This document shows, in pieces, positions 8,232-16,047 of a stretch of 64,000 bases of DNA. The position numbers and the translations under genes were made by a program. Origin of the DNA: Nitrosospira briensis (lineage in GTDB: Bacteria; Pseudomonadota; Gammaproteobacteria; Burkholderiales; Nitrosomonadaceae); NCBI RefSeq assembly GCF_900115125.1, contig NZ_FOVJ01000001.1, positions 124,001 to 188,000 of the forward strand, in the 5' to 3' direction. Each line of letters opens with the position of its first letter. Within the stretch, counting starts at the first letter, position 1. The notes under the pieces were generated by a model, which worked only from the letters and a program-made list of their open reading frames with translations, was not told where the DNA came from and made no database searches.

Positions 8232-8533
8232 GGGTTGTAACCAACTATTTTTTTGTGATAGCCGGATGGTTCGGGTGTTGAATATCGCCGATCGACGGAG
8301 GCGGCAACTAGAATGTGCGTCCAGTACAGGCATTCGGCGGTTCGAGTAAAGCCTAGTTATCGCTCCAAACCGCCTACGGTTTGGCTCAGGCCAAGAAGAA
8401 TACAGATATATCGTGGTAAGCGGCATGCCCCAACAGTGTCCTCGCGGCAAAAGCCGCCCATGACTTAAAAAGGAAGTGACTTTACACACCGAATTGGTGT
8501 AATGTGGTGCATATTAATTATGTGGAGCTAAAC
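8232..8533. other. Intergenic stretch before the restriction-modification genes
   Basis: About 300 bp without a convincing gene. It has a T-run soon after the XRE stop (8251-8258), which could end that transcript, and the palindrome described separately near 8490. The short open frames here lack ribosome sites and family resemblance. Confidence 0.4.
8482..8502. promoter_or_regulatory. Palindromic operator candidate upstream of the RHH and methyltransferase genes
   Basis: ACACC-GAATT-GGTGT (8486-8500) is an inverted repeat inside the longer TTACACACC...GGTGTAA. It lies 32 bp before the start of a ribbon-helix-helix protein gene and would overlap its promoter (a -10-like ATTATG/TATTAA follows). 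Ribbon-helix-helix proteins bind such sites and commonly repress their own operon; here that would also set methyltransferase and nuclease levels. Confidence 0.45.
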
Positions 8534-8728
8534 ATGGCCACCAAAAGTAAGCAATCAGCAAAAATGAAAACAACTCCGGCGCTTCGCGCCTCTGTGAGTT
8601 TTCCACCCGAGATCTACCGCACGTTAGAGCAATTAGCAGAAAAGAAGAAAGTCTCATTTGCCTGGATCGTGCGGGACGCGGCAGAAAAATACATTGCCGA
8701 ACAATGGCCGCTGTTCGGGAAGAGCTAA
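8534..8728 (+). CDS. Ribbon-helix-helix (CopG-like) DNA-binding protein, 64 aa
   Basis: The start at ATG 8534 has a GGAG site 6 bp upstream; the frame continues 10 codons further up without one. After a Lys-rich N-terminus the pattern ALRASVSFPPEIYRTLEQLAEKKKVSFAWIVRDAAEKYI is a single ribbon-helix-helix fold: a beta-strand (RASVSF), then two helices. It ends 12 bp before the methyltransferase gene, so it is the first gene of the restriction-modification operon and probably its controller, in the place where other systems have a C protein. A palindrome just upstream is its likely site. Confidence 0.75.
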   Translation: MATKSKQSAKMKTTPALRASVSFPPEIYRTLEQLAEKKKVSFAWIVRDAAEKYIAEQWPLFGKS

Positions 8729-8740
8729 GAGAGAACAGGG

Positions 8741-10018
8741 ATGAGAACAACACCTAAAACAAAGAAATCCCGGCTGAAATTAGTGACGCCTGGTAAGCGG
8801 GTGGTACAGCTGGCATTGTTGCGAACCATCGATTTGTTTTCAGGGGCAGGGGGGATCACCGAAGGATTCCGGCAAGCAGGATATCAGTGTCTTTACGGCA
8901 ATGACTGCATGATGGAGGCGATGAAGACTTTTGAGCACAACCATCCTGAGGCCTGGTCGGATTGGCGCAACATTGAGGATGTGAAACCCATCGAAATCAG
9001 ATCAAAGTTAAAGCTCGAAAAAGGCGAGCTAGATGTACTCGTTGGCGGACCACCCTGTCAGGGATTTTCAATTAATGCCCCTGAGCGATTTCTTCACGAT
9101 CCGCGCAATAAGCTTTTCACGGACTATGTGCGATTTCTTGAAGAATTTGAGCCAAAGACATTCCTTTTTGAGAATGTCCCAGGTTTGCTCTCGCTCGGCG
9201 ATGGTATGGTATTGAAGCGTATTCTGAGCGAATTCGGGAGATTGGGTTATTACGTTACAGTAAAGGTTCTCTTTGCTGCCCATTATGGCGTGCCTCAAGA
9301 GCGGTGGCGTCTAATTTTGCTTGGTTCCAAGCTGGGAGAAATCGCTGCACCGGAGCCTACGCATTATGCAATGGGACGAGCAAATTTTCGGGGTGGAAGC
9401 GGTGTTCTGACATTCCAGCTCGCGGAATCGGATAAAGCTCACCTCTTACCAACAGTAACAGTTGCAGAAGCAATTGGAGATCTGCCGCGCCTTGATATGG
9501 GCGAGGGAGCCGAAGCAATTGGCTACACAATTGAGGCTGAAAGTGAGTACGCGCAAAGGATGCGTAACCCTAAAGGTGTGGTTTATAACCACTTTGCTGC
9601 GAAACTTTCAAAGCAGAATGTGGAACGCATGAAGCACGTAAAGCCAGGAGGCTCTTGGCGTGATATCCCTCATGAATTGCTTCCAAAAGGAATGCAGCGC
9701 GCACGAAAATCTGATCACACCAAACGGTACGGCCGGCTCCGCAATAATGGATTAGCCGGGACAGTTCTCACCAAGTGTGATCCGCATTGGGGTGCTGCGT
9801 TTCTGCCCGATCAAAATCGGACTCTAACAGTACGGGAAGCGGCAAGATTTCAATCTTTTCCTGATAGCTACCAGTTTCTTGGTTCCCGCGTTTCACAGTA
9901 TGTTCAAGTAGGCAATGCGGTCCCGGTGCTCATGGCAAAGGAAATTGGGGCTAGTATCCGTACTCACCTTGAGATGCATAGTGCTGCAATGACTGATCTG
10001 GAAGCTATACATGGCTAG
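8741..10018 (+). CDS. DNA cytosine-5 methyltransferase of a type II restriction-modification system
   Basis: Transfers a methyl group from AdoMet to C5 of cytosine in the site cut by the next gene's product. All main motifs of the family are visible in the 425-aa protein: I (IDLFSGAGG, 30-38), IV with the catalytic cysteine GGPPCQGFS (C106), VI FENVPGLL, VIII QERWRLILLGS, and IX-X (VREAARFQSFP ... QVGNAVPVLMA). The target recognition region lies between VIII and IX, about residues 210-370. Its stop overlaps the start of the restriction gene by 8 bp (ATGGCTAG), typical for coupled methyltransferase-endonuclease pairs. The start at 8741 is the first in-frame ATG after the RHH gene. Confidence 0.93.
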   Translation: MRTTPKTKKSRLKLVTPGKRVVQLALLRTIDLFSGAGGITEGFRQAGYQCLYGNDCMMEAMKTFEHNHPEAWSDWRNIEDVKPIEIRSKLKLEKGELDVLVGGPPCQGFSINAPERFLHDPRNKLFTDYVRFLEEFEPKTFLFENVPGLLSLGDGMVLKRILSEFGRLGYYVTVKVLFAAHYGVPQERWRLILLGSKLGEIAAPEPTHYAMGRANFRGGSGVLTFQLAESDKAHLLPTVTVAEAIGDLPRLDMGEGAEAIGYTIEAESEYAQRMRNPKGVVYNHFAAKLSKQNVERMKHVKPGGSWRDIPHELLPKGMQRARKSDHTKRYGRLRNNGLAGTVLTKCDPHWGAAFLPDQNRTLTVREAARFQSFPDSYQFLGSRVSQYVQVGNAVPVLMAKEIGASIRTHLEMHSAAMTDLEAIHG

Positions 10019-10907
10019 TACCATTACGGAGTTTTTTGGCTATAGCCCTCTGGATAAATCGCTGGCGGCACAAACAGCACGCGACACTTTGCAGTGTCCG
10101 TTCCTTGAGCGGACTTGCGTAAAAACTCTCAGCGATGGGTCTATTAGTGGAGTTTGCACACTCAAACCAATGACAAGCGGGCCGGTAATCTGTTGCCCAA
10201 TCCGGCTCTATTCTGGAAGTTACAAAATCCTTCATGATGTAACCTTGCAGTCGTTTGGTGATGGGATTGATCTTGTTATTGGGGGTGAAGTTACCCAGTA
10301 CCGTGCTAAAAATCCCGGAAAGCCCTGTATTGCGGTGTTTGGAAAACGGTGGGGCAAGGAGCTGCGTCTGCCGAGCCGGGCTAAATCTGGTGCTTATTTC
10401 GTGGACTGGATTCTTGCTCATGTCGATCCTTCTGGACGGCTTCTCGGTTTCGTTGCTATTGAAGTGCAATCCATCGATACGACAGGAAACTATCAGGCCG
10501 AACGCTCGGCTCACTTGGCAGGCATCCCTTTCGCCGGAAGCAGCACAGCTGGGTTCAATTGGGAAAACGTCAATAAACGAATACTTCCACAGATCATCTA
10601 CAAAGGGCACGTGCTGCGCCGGGAACCGCTCTGCCACAAGGGGCTTTTCTTTATCTGTCCAACACCTGTTTACAAAAAGATTGCTGAACGGCTGGGCGGC
10701 TCTTTGACCCCGATTCATCAACAATCGGGCGCAGTGACAATGATGTGGTATGACGTGGGACCGCCTGTGCCCGATGGCCAAATACGCAGCCTCGAACTGA
10801 TAGGCCAATACACAACGACGGTTGACCAGGTGGCGCTTGCCTTTACGGCCCCAAGCAACTTGCCCCCGCCAAAAGTTTACGAGCAAGCAATCATCGCTGA
10901 GTTGTGA
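10011..10907 (+). CDS. NotI-family type II restriction endonuclease
   Basis: The 298-aa protein matches the NotI family. The N-terminal part has the cysteine cluster that binds iron in NotI: C29 (QCPF), C36 (TCVK), C49 (GVCTLK) and C61/C62 (VICCPIR). The nuclease core has E117, D132 (YFVDWIL), and E151-V-Q153 (VAIEVQSIDTTGNY): a PD-(D/E)XK site with Gln replacing the usual Lys, as known for NotI, and the E117-to-D132 spacing agrees with what I recall of NotI. The gene starts inside the methyltransferase stop. NotI cuts GCGGCCGC; whether this relative does so is inference. Catalytic residues appear intact, so the enzyme is probably active. Confidence 0.82.
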   Translation: MASTITEFFGYSPLDKSLAAQTARDTLQCPFLERTCVKTLSDGSISGVCTLKPMTSGPVICCPIRLYSGSYKILHDVTLQSFGDGIDLVIGGEVTQYRAKNPGKPCIAVFGKRWGKELRLPSRAKSGAYFVDWILAHVDPSGRLLGFVAIEVQSIDTTGNYQAERSAHLAGIPFAGSSTAGFNWENVNKRILPQIIYKGHVLRREPLCHKGLFFICPTPVYKKIAERLGGSLTPIHQQSGAVTMMWYDVGPPVPDGQIRSLELIGQYTTTVDQVALAFTAPSNLPPPKVYEQAIIAEL

Positions 10908-11006
10908 ACTTCAGTATTAAGGCCAATAGTGCGGTCCCGCTTTTATGGCTACAGCTTGCGGCTTTACGCTGGTTTCTGCAAAAATCTTCAGATAAGCAGA
11001 TTTAAG

Positions 11007-11411
11007 GTGACGGACAAGATTGACCCGGCGCGGCGGAGTGCAAATATGCGTGCAATCCGCAGTCAGCACATGAAACCCGAAATGATTGTGCGACAGCTCA
11101 TACATGGTATGGGCTACCGCTACCGCTTGCACCAGCGGGATCTTCCAGGAAAACCGGATCTCGTTTTTTCATCCCGGAAAAAGGTGATTTTCGTTCACGG
11201 ATGTTTCTGGCACTCCCATGAATGCGGAACAGCGCACAAGCCGAAATCAAACCTGGGTTACTGGATACCAAAGCTAGGACGCAACAAGGAACGGGACGCT
11301 GAGAACGTTGTAAAGCTGGAAATGCAAGGCTGGCGTGTATTTACTGTCTGGGAATGCGAAACCAAGAATCATGAGACTCTAAAGCAAAAGTTGCTATGTT
11401 TCCTTGCATAA
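11007..11411 (+). CDS. vsr: Very-short-patch repair endonuclease (Vsr)
   Basis: Nicks DNA 5' of T:G mismatches left when 5-methylcytosine deaminates, protecting sites of the partnering methyltransferase. The pattern is complete: DPARRSANMRAIRSQHMKPE (start of domain), RYRLHQRDLPGKPDLVFSSRKKVIFVHGCFWHSHECG, and GRNKERDAENVVKLEMQGWRVFTVWECE. GTG 11007 gives the usual VTDKIDP N-terminus and 134 aa; the open frame reaches back to 10929 but that part looks unrelated. It follows the NotI-like gene by 99 bp on the same strand and likely belongs to that system. Confidence 0.9.
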   Translation: MTDKIDPARRSANMRAIRSQHMKPEMIVRQLIHGMGYRYRLHQRDLPGKPDLVFSSRKKVIFVHGCFWHSHECGTAHKPKSNLGYWIPKLGRNKERDAENVVKLEMQGWRVFTVWECETKNHETLKQKLLCFLA

Positions 11412-11909
11412 GAAAATTCATTCATTAAGAAAGCGATGAGCGATATCGAAGAGAGCATTTTGGCGCGTATGTACAAGGTATCGCTGCAGTCATCGATGTG
11501 TTGCCAAGCTGCGACATGGCAAGGATGATTTTCAGGAAAGTATCATCGACGTTCCGCGATTTGGGAAGGTCCGTTTTACCTGCACACGCGTGACGCACAA
11601 ATATCAAATCTTACTCAGCATTCCGGACAGCGATTGTAGCGGTTAAAGTAGCTTAACCGGCTTTCAAAAACAAAGGCCAGTGAGGGGCTGGCCTTTGTAA
11701 GGTTCGTTCTATTCGGGTATTCCCATCCTTAAAAAGTTAATAAGAGAGCAGGATTTTCAACGAGCCTTTTTTCTAATGCATTATTGAGCGACCGGATGAA
11801 TAGGCTTTATATCAAGCCTGCCTCGTCAATTCGATGGAATAAAGTTATGTCATCGGCCAAGTCCTATGATCGCGATGAATTTTGATCACTCGTAAAAATC
11901 AAGGTAGAA
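11412..11909. other. Intergenic region between the restriction and SPARTA operons
   Basis: About 500 bp. The only clear structures are two inverted repeats: GGTTAA...TTAACC (11641-11658) and the terminator hairpin at 11671-11697. I see no convincing gene; the open frames here have no ribosome site or family likeness. The promoter of the TIR-APAZ operon should lie in 11700-11900, an AT-rich stretch, but I could not fix its boxes. Confidence 0.4.
11671..11697. terminator. Hairpin terminator downstream of the Vsr gene
   Basis: Perfect 10-bp stem CAAAGGCCAG / CTGGCCTTTG with loop TGAGGGG. The A- and T-rich stem bases suit a bidirectional intrinsic terminator although no long T-run follows. It separates the restriction operon from the SPARTA operon. 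Confidence 0.55.
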
Positions 11910-13316
11910 ATGAATCGTTCAACCATTTTCTTAAGCCATGCTGCACCGGAAGATAACGACTTCACTGATTGGTTGGCTGCAAAACTAACCCTAATGGGTT
12001 ATACCGTTTGGCATGATCTTGGCCGTCTCAAAGGAGGAGATCTATTCTGGAGTAAGATCGAAGCAGCTATTCGGAATGACACCATTCGATTTGTTGCGAT
12101 TGTCTCAGAGGTCTCGTATAAAAAGGACGGGGTTCGGAACGAATGGGCATTAGCGGCGACAATAGAAAAAACAATCCCAGGGTTTGTCATTCCAATTCGA
12201 CTTGATGGATTCGACTTCAATCGGCTTCCCATCACCATCCATCAGAAAAATGTTATCGATTTTTGCTGCGGATGGCACCATGGATTAACACAATTACTAG
12301 ATACGTTAAGTGAAGCCAATATTGCCAACAGCAATTCAGTAGACCCTGTGATGGCCAAAGGTTGGATGGTTCAGAGCGCAGACGATGCCATAGTAAAGAC
12401 TGATCGTCCTGAAACACTTGAATCAAACTGGTTACCTATATTGTCTCTGCCATCCACAATGGAAACGGCGAAAATTCTCTTTTCAAGCCGTCAAATCCCG
12501 GTCACCTCAACCAATAGATTGTTGCCTTGGTTCGAATTGGGCGATCACATTATAGGATTTGCGCCAGGAGCCGCACTTGTAGAAATGTTCAAAGAGAGTG
12601 TTCCGCTGAGAGTGGTAACTGCAGTGGACACGGAGAGTTTTGTTAATGAAGGCACCATGTGGAATCACCAGCGGATAACTGTTGGTGATGCAAGAAATCG
12701 AGCCGCATATCTCATACGTCAAGCATGGGACCTAGCGATGGAAAGAACCGGATTAAGGCCTTACGAACTTTCGAATCATCGATTGATCTGGTATGTACCT
12801 ACAGGGCTTATTCCTAAGGATAAGGTTGAGTTTATCGAGGCAAGCGGCAAGCGCCGCAAGAAGAAACTATGCGGAGAAAGCGAGAAGTTAAACGTAAACT
12901 GGCATTACGCTGTAAGTATGCGTCCAGTTTTCAATTCCCCTCGCAGGATAGAGCTTGGGGCACACATCGTTTTTACTGATATGGATGGTTGCCTTGTTCA
13001 ATCTGTTGAAAGAATGCATAGGCTGCGGCGGCGTTTTTGCAAAAATTGGTGGAACGATCGCTGGCGAGGATTTCTTCGTGCATTCTTGGCCCTCGTTGCT
13101 CAAGGAGGGGACGCTATCCTGCTTCCTGTCGGAGGAGACCGTTCCATCCGTGTCGGCGCGTTTCCACTCACTTTTAATGCTTTAAATGGGCTTAGTGATG
13201 TGGTTGATCTCGCGGAAGACGACGATGTTGAATTGGACGAGAACGACGACTTGATTGAGTTACCGGAGGATGACGCCGTTTTCATTGACAAGATTCAGGA
13301 AATACATGAACGCTGA
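11910..13316 (+). CDS. TIR-APAZ subunit of a SPARTA (short Argonaute) defence system
   Basis: Effector subunit: in characterised SPARTA systems the TIR domain degrades NAD(P)+ when the partner Argonaute finds invader DNA, killing or arresting the cell. The 468-aa protein begins with a TIR domain (1-130): TIFLSHAAPED (5-15), WHDLGRLKGGDLF, and WSKIEAAI with the likely catalytic Glu at E51, then VSEVSYKKDGVRNEWALA. Residues about 170-430 fit the APAZ region that replaces the N-PAZ half of long Argonautes and holds the guide/target duplex. Residues 436-455 form an extremely acidic tail (13 of 20 are Asp/Glu), matching the autoinhibitory acidic tails reported for this class. The start has AAGG upstream. 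The stop overlaps the Argonaute gene by 11 bp. Confidence 0.88.
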   Translation: MNRSTIFLSHAAPEDNDFTDWLAAKLTLMGYTVWHDLGRLKGGDLFWSKIEAAIRNDTIRFVAIVSEVSYKKDGVRNEWALAATIEKTIPGFVIPIRLDGFDFNRLPITIHQKNVIDFCCGWHHGLTQLLDTLSEANIANSNSVDPVMAKGWMVQSADDAIVKTDRPETLESNWLPILSLPSTMETAKILFSSRQIPVTSTNRLLPWFELGDHIIGFAPGAALVEMFKESVPLRVVTAVDTESFVNEGTMWNHQRITVGDARNRAAYLIRQAWDLAMERTGLRPYELSNHRLIWYVPTGLIPKDKVEFIEASGKRRKKKLCGESEKLNVNWHYAVSMRPVFNSPRRIELGAHIVFTDMDGCLVQSVERMHRLRRRFCKNWWNDRWRGFLRAFLALVAQGGDAILLPVGGDRSIRVGAFPLTFNALNGLSDVVDLAEDDDVELDENDDLIELPEDDAVFIDKIQEIHER

Positions 13317-14838
13317 TCGTATTTTGCAGTCGCTCGTCGAGCCGACCCTCGCGTTTGGTTATGGCCAACATATGGAGCATCCAAAAGACGGGTTGCTACT
13401 TTACGGGCCATATTCAAATCCATTCTTGGGTGGCAAGTTGCGAATCGGGTTGATCTCAACCCCAGAAGGCGCTACTCGATACGCTACGTGGGTCCGGCAG
13501 ATTTCAAGAGCTATTTATCCCAAAAAGGCCGGAGACCCTAACCATACTGTATTTCCTGGATTCCAAGCGGTCTTCCAAACAGAATGGCCCGAGGTACCAA
13601 CGGCTAAACTAGTGCTCGACGCCACTGAGCTTAATCATGCAATTTGTATGGAAGACCGCTACCAAGCTATTTATAAGGCAGTGTCGCTCTACGCAGATTC
13701 TATCGTTTCCTTCATTCGTGAACAGAGCGAAACGTCCATCGACCTCTGGATGTCGGTTGTCCCGGAAGAAATCTACCGATTAGGACGTCCTAAATCAAAA
13801 GTTACGAAGGAGGAACGACAACAATCCGAGATTCTGATGGATAAGAAAGCAGCAACTCGAATTTTTCGACAGCCATCCTTGTTTGACGATGATAATAAGA
13901 ATGCAGAGATTTACCTTTACGAGCTGAACTTTCATAACCAGCTCAAAGCGCGGCTTTTACGACACAAAGTTGTGATACAAGTCGTTCGTGACACAACTCT
14001 CGCGCCCGGCGATTTCGAGAAGAGTAATGGTATGCCACTTCGCCAATTGCAAGATCCCGCGACGCTTGCATGGAATCTAGCGACAACAGCATTCTTCAAA
14101 GCTGGAGGTCAGCCGTGGAAATTAAGCACTCCGCGTCCCGGCGTCTGCTACGTGGGCATCGTGTTTAAAAAGGAAGCCCTTGGTGCTGACGAGAACAATG
14201 CGTGCTGCGGCGCGCAGATGTTTCTGGATTCGGGCGATGGCGTGGTCTTCCGTGGTGCAGTGGGACCATGGTATTCGCCATCTAATAAGCAATTTCATCT
14301 GACACGTGAGAAGGCTCGTGATTTAATGAATTTGATTGTTGGGTCTTATCGCCGCCTACATGATGGGCAATCTCCAACCGAGCTCTTTATCCACGGAAAG
14401 ACTTGGTTTTCAGCTGAGGAATGGGATGGATTTCGAGAAACAGTACCAGAGAATTGCAAAGTTGTTTGTGTGCGTATCCAAGAAGACAGTTCATTAAAGC
14501 TTTTTCGTCGTGGGCAGACCAATATTCCACGCGGCTTTGCTTGGGCAATGTCCGAAAAAAAGGGTTATCTCTGGAGCAAAGGCTTCATACCTCGATTGCA
14601 GACCTACCCTGGCCGCGAAGTCCCTAATCCGCTGTCAATCGAAATCGTCAGAGGCGAAGCGAATATTAATGTCGTAATGAACGATGTGTTTGCACTGACT
14701 AAGCTTAACTACAATACCTGTATTTTTGGCGACGGCGTGCCAGTTACTTTACGGTTTGCCGATTCAATTGGAGAAATCCTGACGGCAGGTCCGATTCAAG
14801 AAAATTTACCGCCGCTTCCTTTCCGCTATTACATCTGA
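13306..14838 (+). CDS. Short prokaryotic Argonaute (MID-PIWI) of the SPARTA system
   Basis: RNA- or DNA-guided sensor subunit. ATG 13306 follows AGGA and overlaps the TIR-APAZ gene, so the pair is translationally coupled. The 510-aa size fits a short Argonaute without N and PAZ domains. In the MID part, NFHNQLKARLL carries H210 and K214, an HxxxK pair like that used for the guide 5' phosphate. The family signature WNLATTAFFKAGGQPWKL (256-273) starts the PIWI half; the position of the first catalytic Asp reads YVGIVFKK (282-289), so the slicer tetrad is absent, as in all short Argonautes. The protein ends in the hydrophobic PFRYYI. It should bind targets but not cut them, and signal to the TIR domain. 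Confidence 0.9.
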   Translation: MNADRILQSLVEPTLAFGYGQHMEHPKDGLLLYGPYSNPFLGGKLRIGLISTPEGATRYATWVRQISRAIYPKKAGDPNHTVFPGFQAVFQTEWPEVPTAKLVLDATELNHAICMEDRYQAIYKAVSLYADSIVSFIREQSETSIDLWMSVVPEEIYRLGRPKSKVTKEERQQSEILMDKKAATRIFRQPSLFDDDNKNAEIYLYELNFHNQLKARLLRHKVVIQVVRDTTLAPGDFEKSNGMPLRQLQDPATLAWNLATTAFFKAGGQPWKLSTPRPGVCYVGIVFKKEALGADENNACCGAQMFLDSGDGVVFRGAVGPWYSPSNKQFHLTREKARDLMNLIVGSYRRLHDGQSPTELFIHGKTWFSAEEWDGFRETVPENCKVVCVRIQEDSSLKLFRRGQTNIPRGFAWAMSEKKGYLWSKGFIPRLQTYPGREVPNPLSIEIVRGEANINVVMNDVFALTKLNYNTCIFGDGVPVTLRFADSIGEILTAGPIQENLPPLPFRYYI

Positions 14839-14866
14839 ATACCGCGCCTGGTGTATGTAGGTCTTA

Positions 14867-14891
14867 GGAGGTCAATCGGATTGATCGCTCC
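14867..14891. terminator. Possible terminator after the SPARTA operon
   Basis: GGAG-GTCAAT-CGG-ATTGAT-CG-CTCC forms an imperfect hairpin 28 bp after the Argonaute stop and is followed by TTAATT. Without a proper T-run the call is weak. Confidence 0.35.
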
Positions 14892-15037
14892 TTAATTAGA
14901 TCCAAAAAATTCTGAAGTCATCTCAGCTTTCACAATCTCTATTGCTGAGAAAGCGTTATGAATGACTTGATACCTTTGGGCATTCGAGCGTTACTGGTAT
15001 TGCTGCAGCGATAGGGCTGCAGATAACCGGAGAATCC

Positions 15038-15661
15038 ATGCCTAGTAAAGCCCCCCGATCTACCCGAATCATCCCACCGGCCCCACCCTCAAGTAACACA
15101 TCAGCTCCCGTTCGCCGATCTGCCCGAACTGAAGATTCGAATCGATTGACCCCAAAACGATCAGCCCAAAAACGAGCGAGTCAAAAACGGCCAACTGCTG
15201 AGCCTCCTCGCAGTACAGGCTACCCTTCCGATCCAACTATTGGCGGCAGCGTCCAACAAAAACCTCTACAAAAAAGCCCGCAAAAACTCCGAACGGTTAT
15301 CCCCGCAGCACCGCCCTCCATGGCATTCCAGGCTGACCCGTCCTTTCAAACCAGCCTACCGGGTCATAGCAGTCAAGTTATTCCTCTCAGCCAAACTGCT
15401 CACCCCAGCCAACCCATCACCGGCAGCAAACAATCCCGGTTGATTGAGCTACTGCATCAGCCTGCCGGAGCTAGCCTTGCTGATTTAATACAGGCCACCG
15501 GCTGGCAAGCTCATTCGGTGCGCGGCGTGATCTCAGGAGTATTGCGCAAACGGCTCGGCCTCGCTGTAATCTGCCAAGCCAATCAGGATGGCAAGCGGAT
15601 CTACCGCATCAAGCCGGTAATGAATGGGGCTGAGACAGATAGTGCGGAGATGGCTAAATGA
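15038..15661 (+). CDS. DUF3489 domain-containing protein
   Basis: The 207-aa protein has two parts. Residues 1-130 are low-complexity, rich in Pro, Ser, Arg and Lys (a disordered basic tail). Residues 131-195 form the DUF3489 domain, a winged-helix-like fold: SKQSRLIELLHQPAGASLADLIQATGWQAHSVRGVISGVLRKRLG, then GKRIYRI. The family occurs next to DUF2924 and a large serine recombinase, exactly as here, and may help the recombinase bind or choose its DNA sites; the role is not established. It overlaps the next gene by 4 bp (ATGA). Confidence 0.85.
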   Translation: MPSKAPRSTRIIPPAPPSSNTSAPVRRSARTEDSNRLTPKRSAQKRASQKRPTAEPPRSTGYPSDPTIGGSVQQKPLQKSPQKLRTVIPAAPPSMAFQADPSFQTSLPGHSSQVIPLSQTAHPSQPITGSKQSRLIELLHQPAGASLADLIQATGWQAHSVRGVISGVLRKRLGLAVICQANQDGKRIYRIKPVMNGAETDSAEMAK

Positions 15662-16047
15662 TGGCTATCGGTAATTTGTTGGCTGAACTGGAAACACTGG
15701 ACCGGGCAACCCTGCTGGAGCGCTGGCAATCTGCCTTTGGCCATGTTGCCCCCCGGCATATCCGCAGTGAAATGATGCAGCGCGCCCTGGGCTGGCATGT
15801 GCAGGTCCGAGCCTACGGTGGTTTGGATGGTGAGATGCGGCGCAAGCTGCGTCGTATCTCACCAGGATTAAAGCTTGCCAAGGGTACTCGCCTGATCCGC
15901 GTTTGGCAGGGAGTGAGCCATCAGGTTACGGTACTCGATGTTGGCTTTGCCTACGAAGGTAAAACCTGGCGCAGTCTTTCAGCCATTGCCAGAGCCATCA
16001 CCGGCACTTCCTGGAACGGCAAAGTCTTCTTTGGGGTGACTGCATGA
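15658..16047 (+). CDS. DUF2924 domain-containing protein
   Basis: A 129-aa protein of the DUF2924 family: LAELETLDRATLLERWQSAFG (8-28), ALGWHVQVRAYGGLDGEMRRKLRR, then PGLKLAKGTRLIRVWQGVSHQVTVLDVGFAYEGKTWRSLSAIARAITGTSWNGKVFFG. It has a helix-rich front and a small C-terminal beta unit. The gene starts at ATGATG 15658 inside the end of the DUF3489 gene and ends inside the recombinase start, so the three are translated as a chain. Function unknown; the fixed neighbourhood implies it serves the recombinase. Confidence 0.87.
   Translation: MMAIGNLLAELETLDRATLLERWQSAFGHVAPRHIRSEMMQRALGWHVQVRAYGGLDGEMRRKLRRISPGLKLAKGTRLIRVWQGVSHQVTVLDVGFAYEGKTWRSLSAIARAITGTSWNGKVFFGVTA

Noticed and set aside
10005-10886. 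A 293-codon minus-strand frame
   Set aside because: It lies wholly opposite the NotI-like gene and shows no domain.
11910-13316. Thoeris-type TIR defence protein
   Set aside because: The partner is a short Argonaute, not a ThsA NADase, and the region after the TIR domain fits APAZ.
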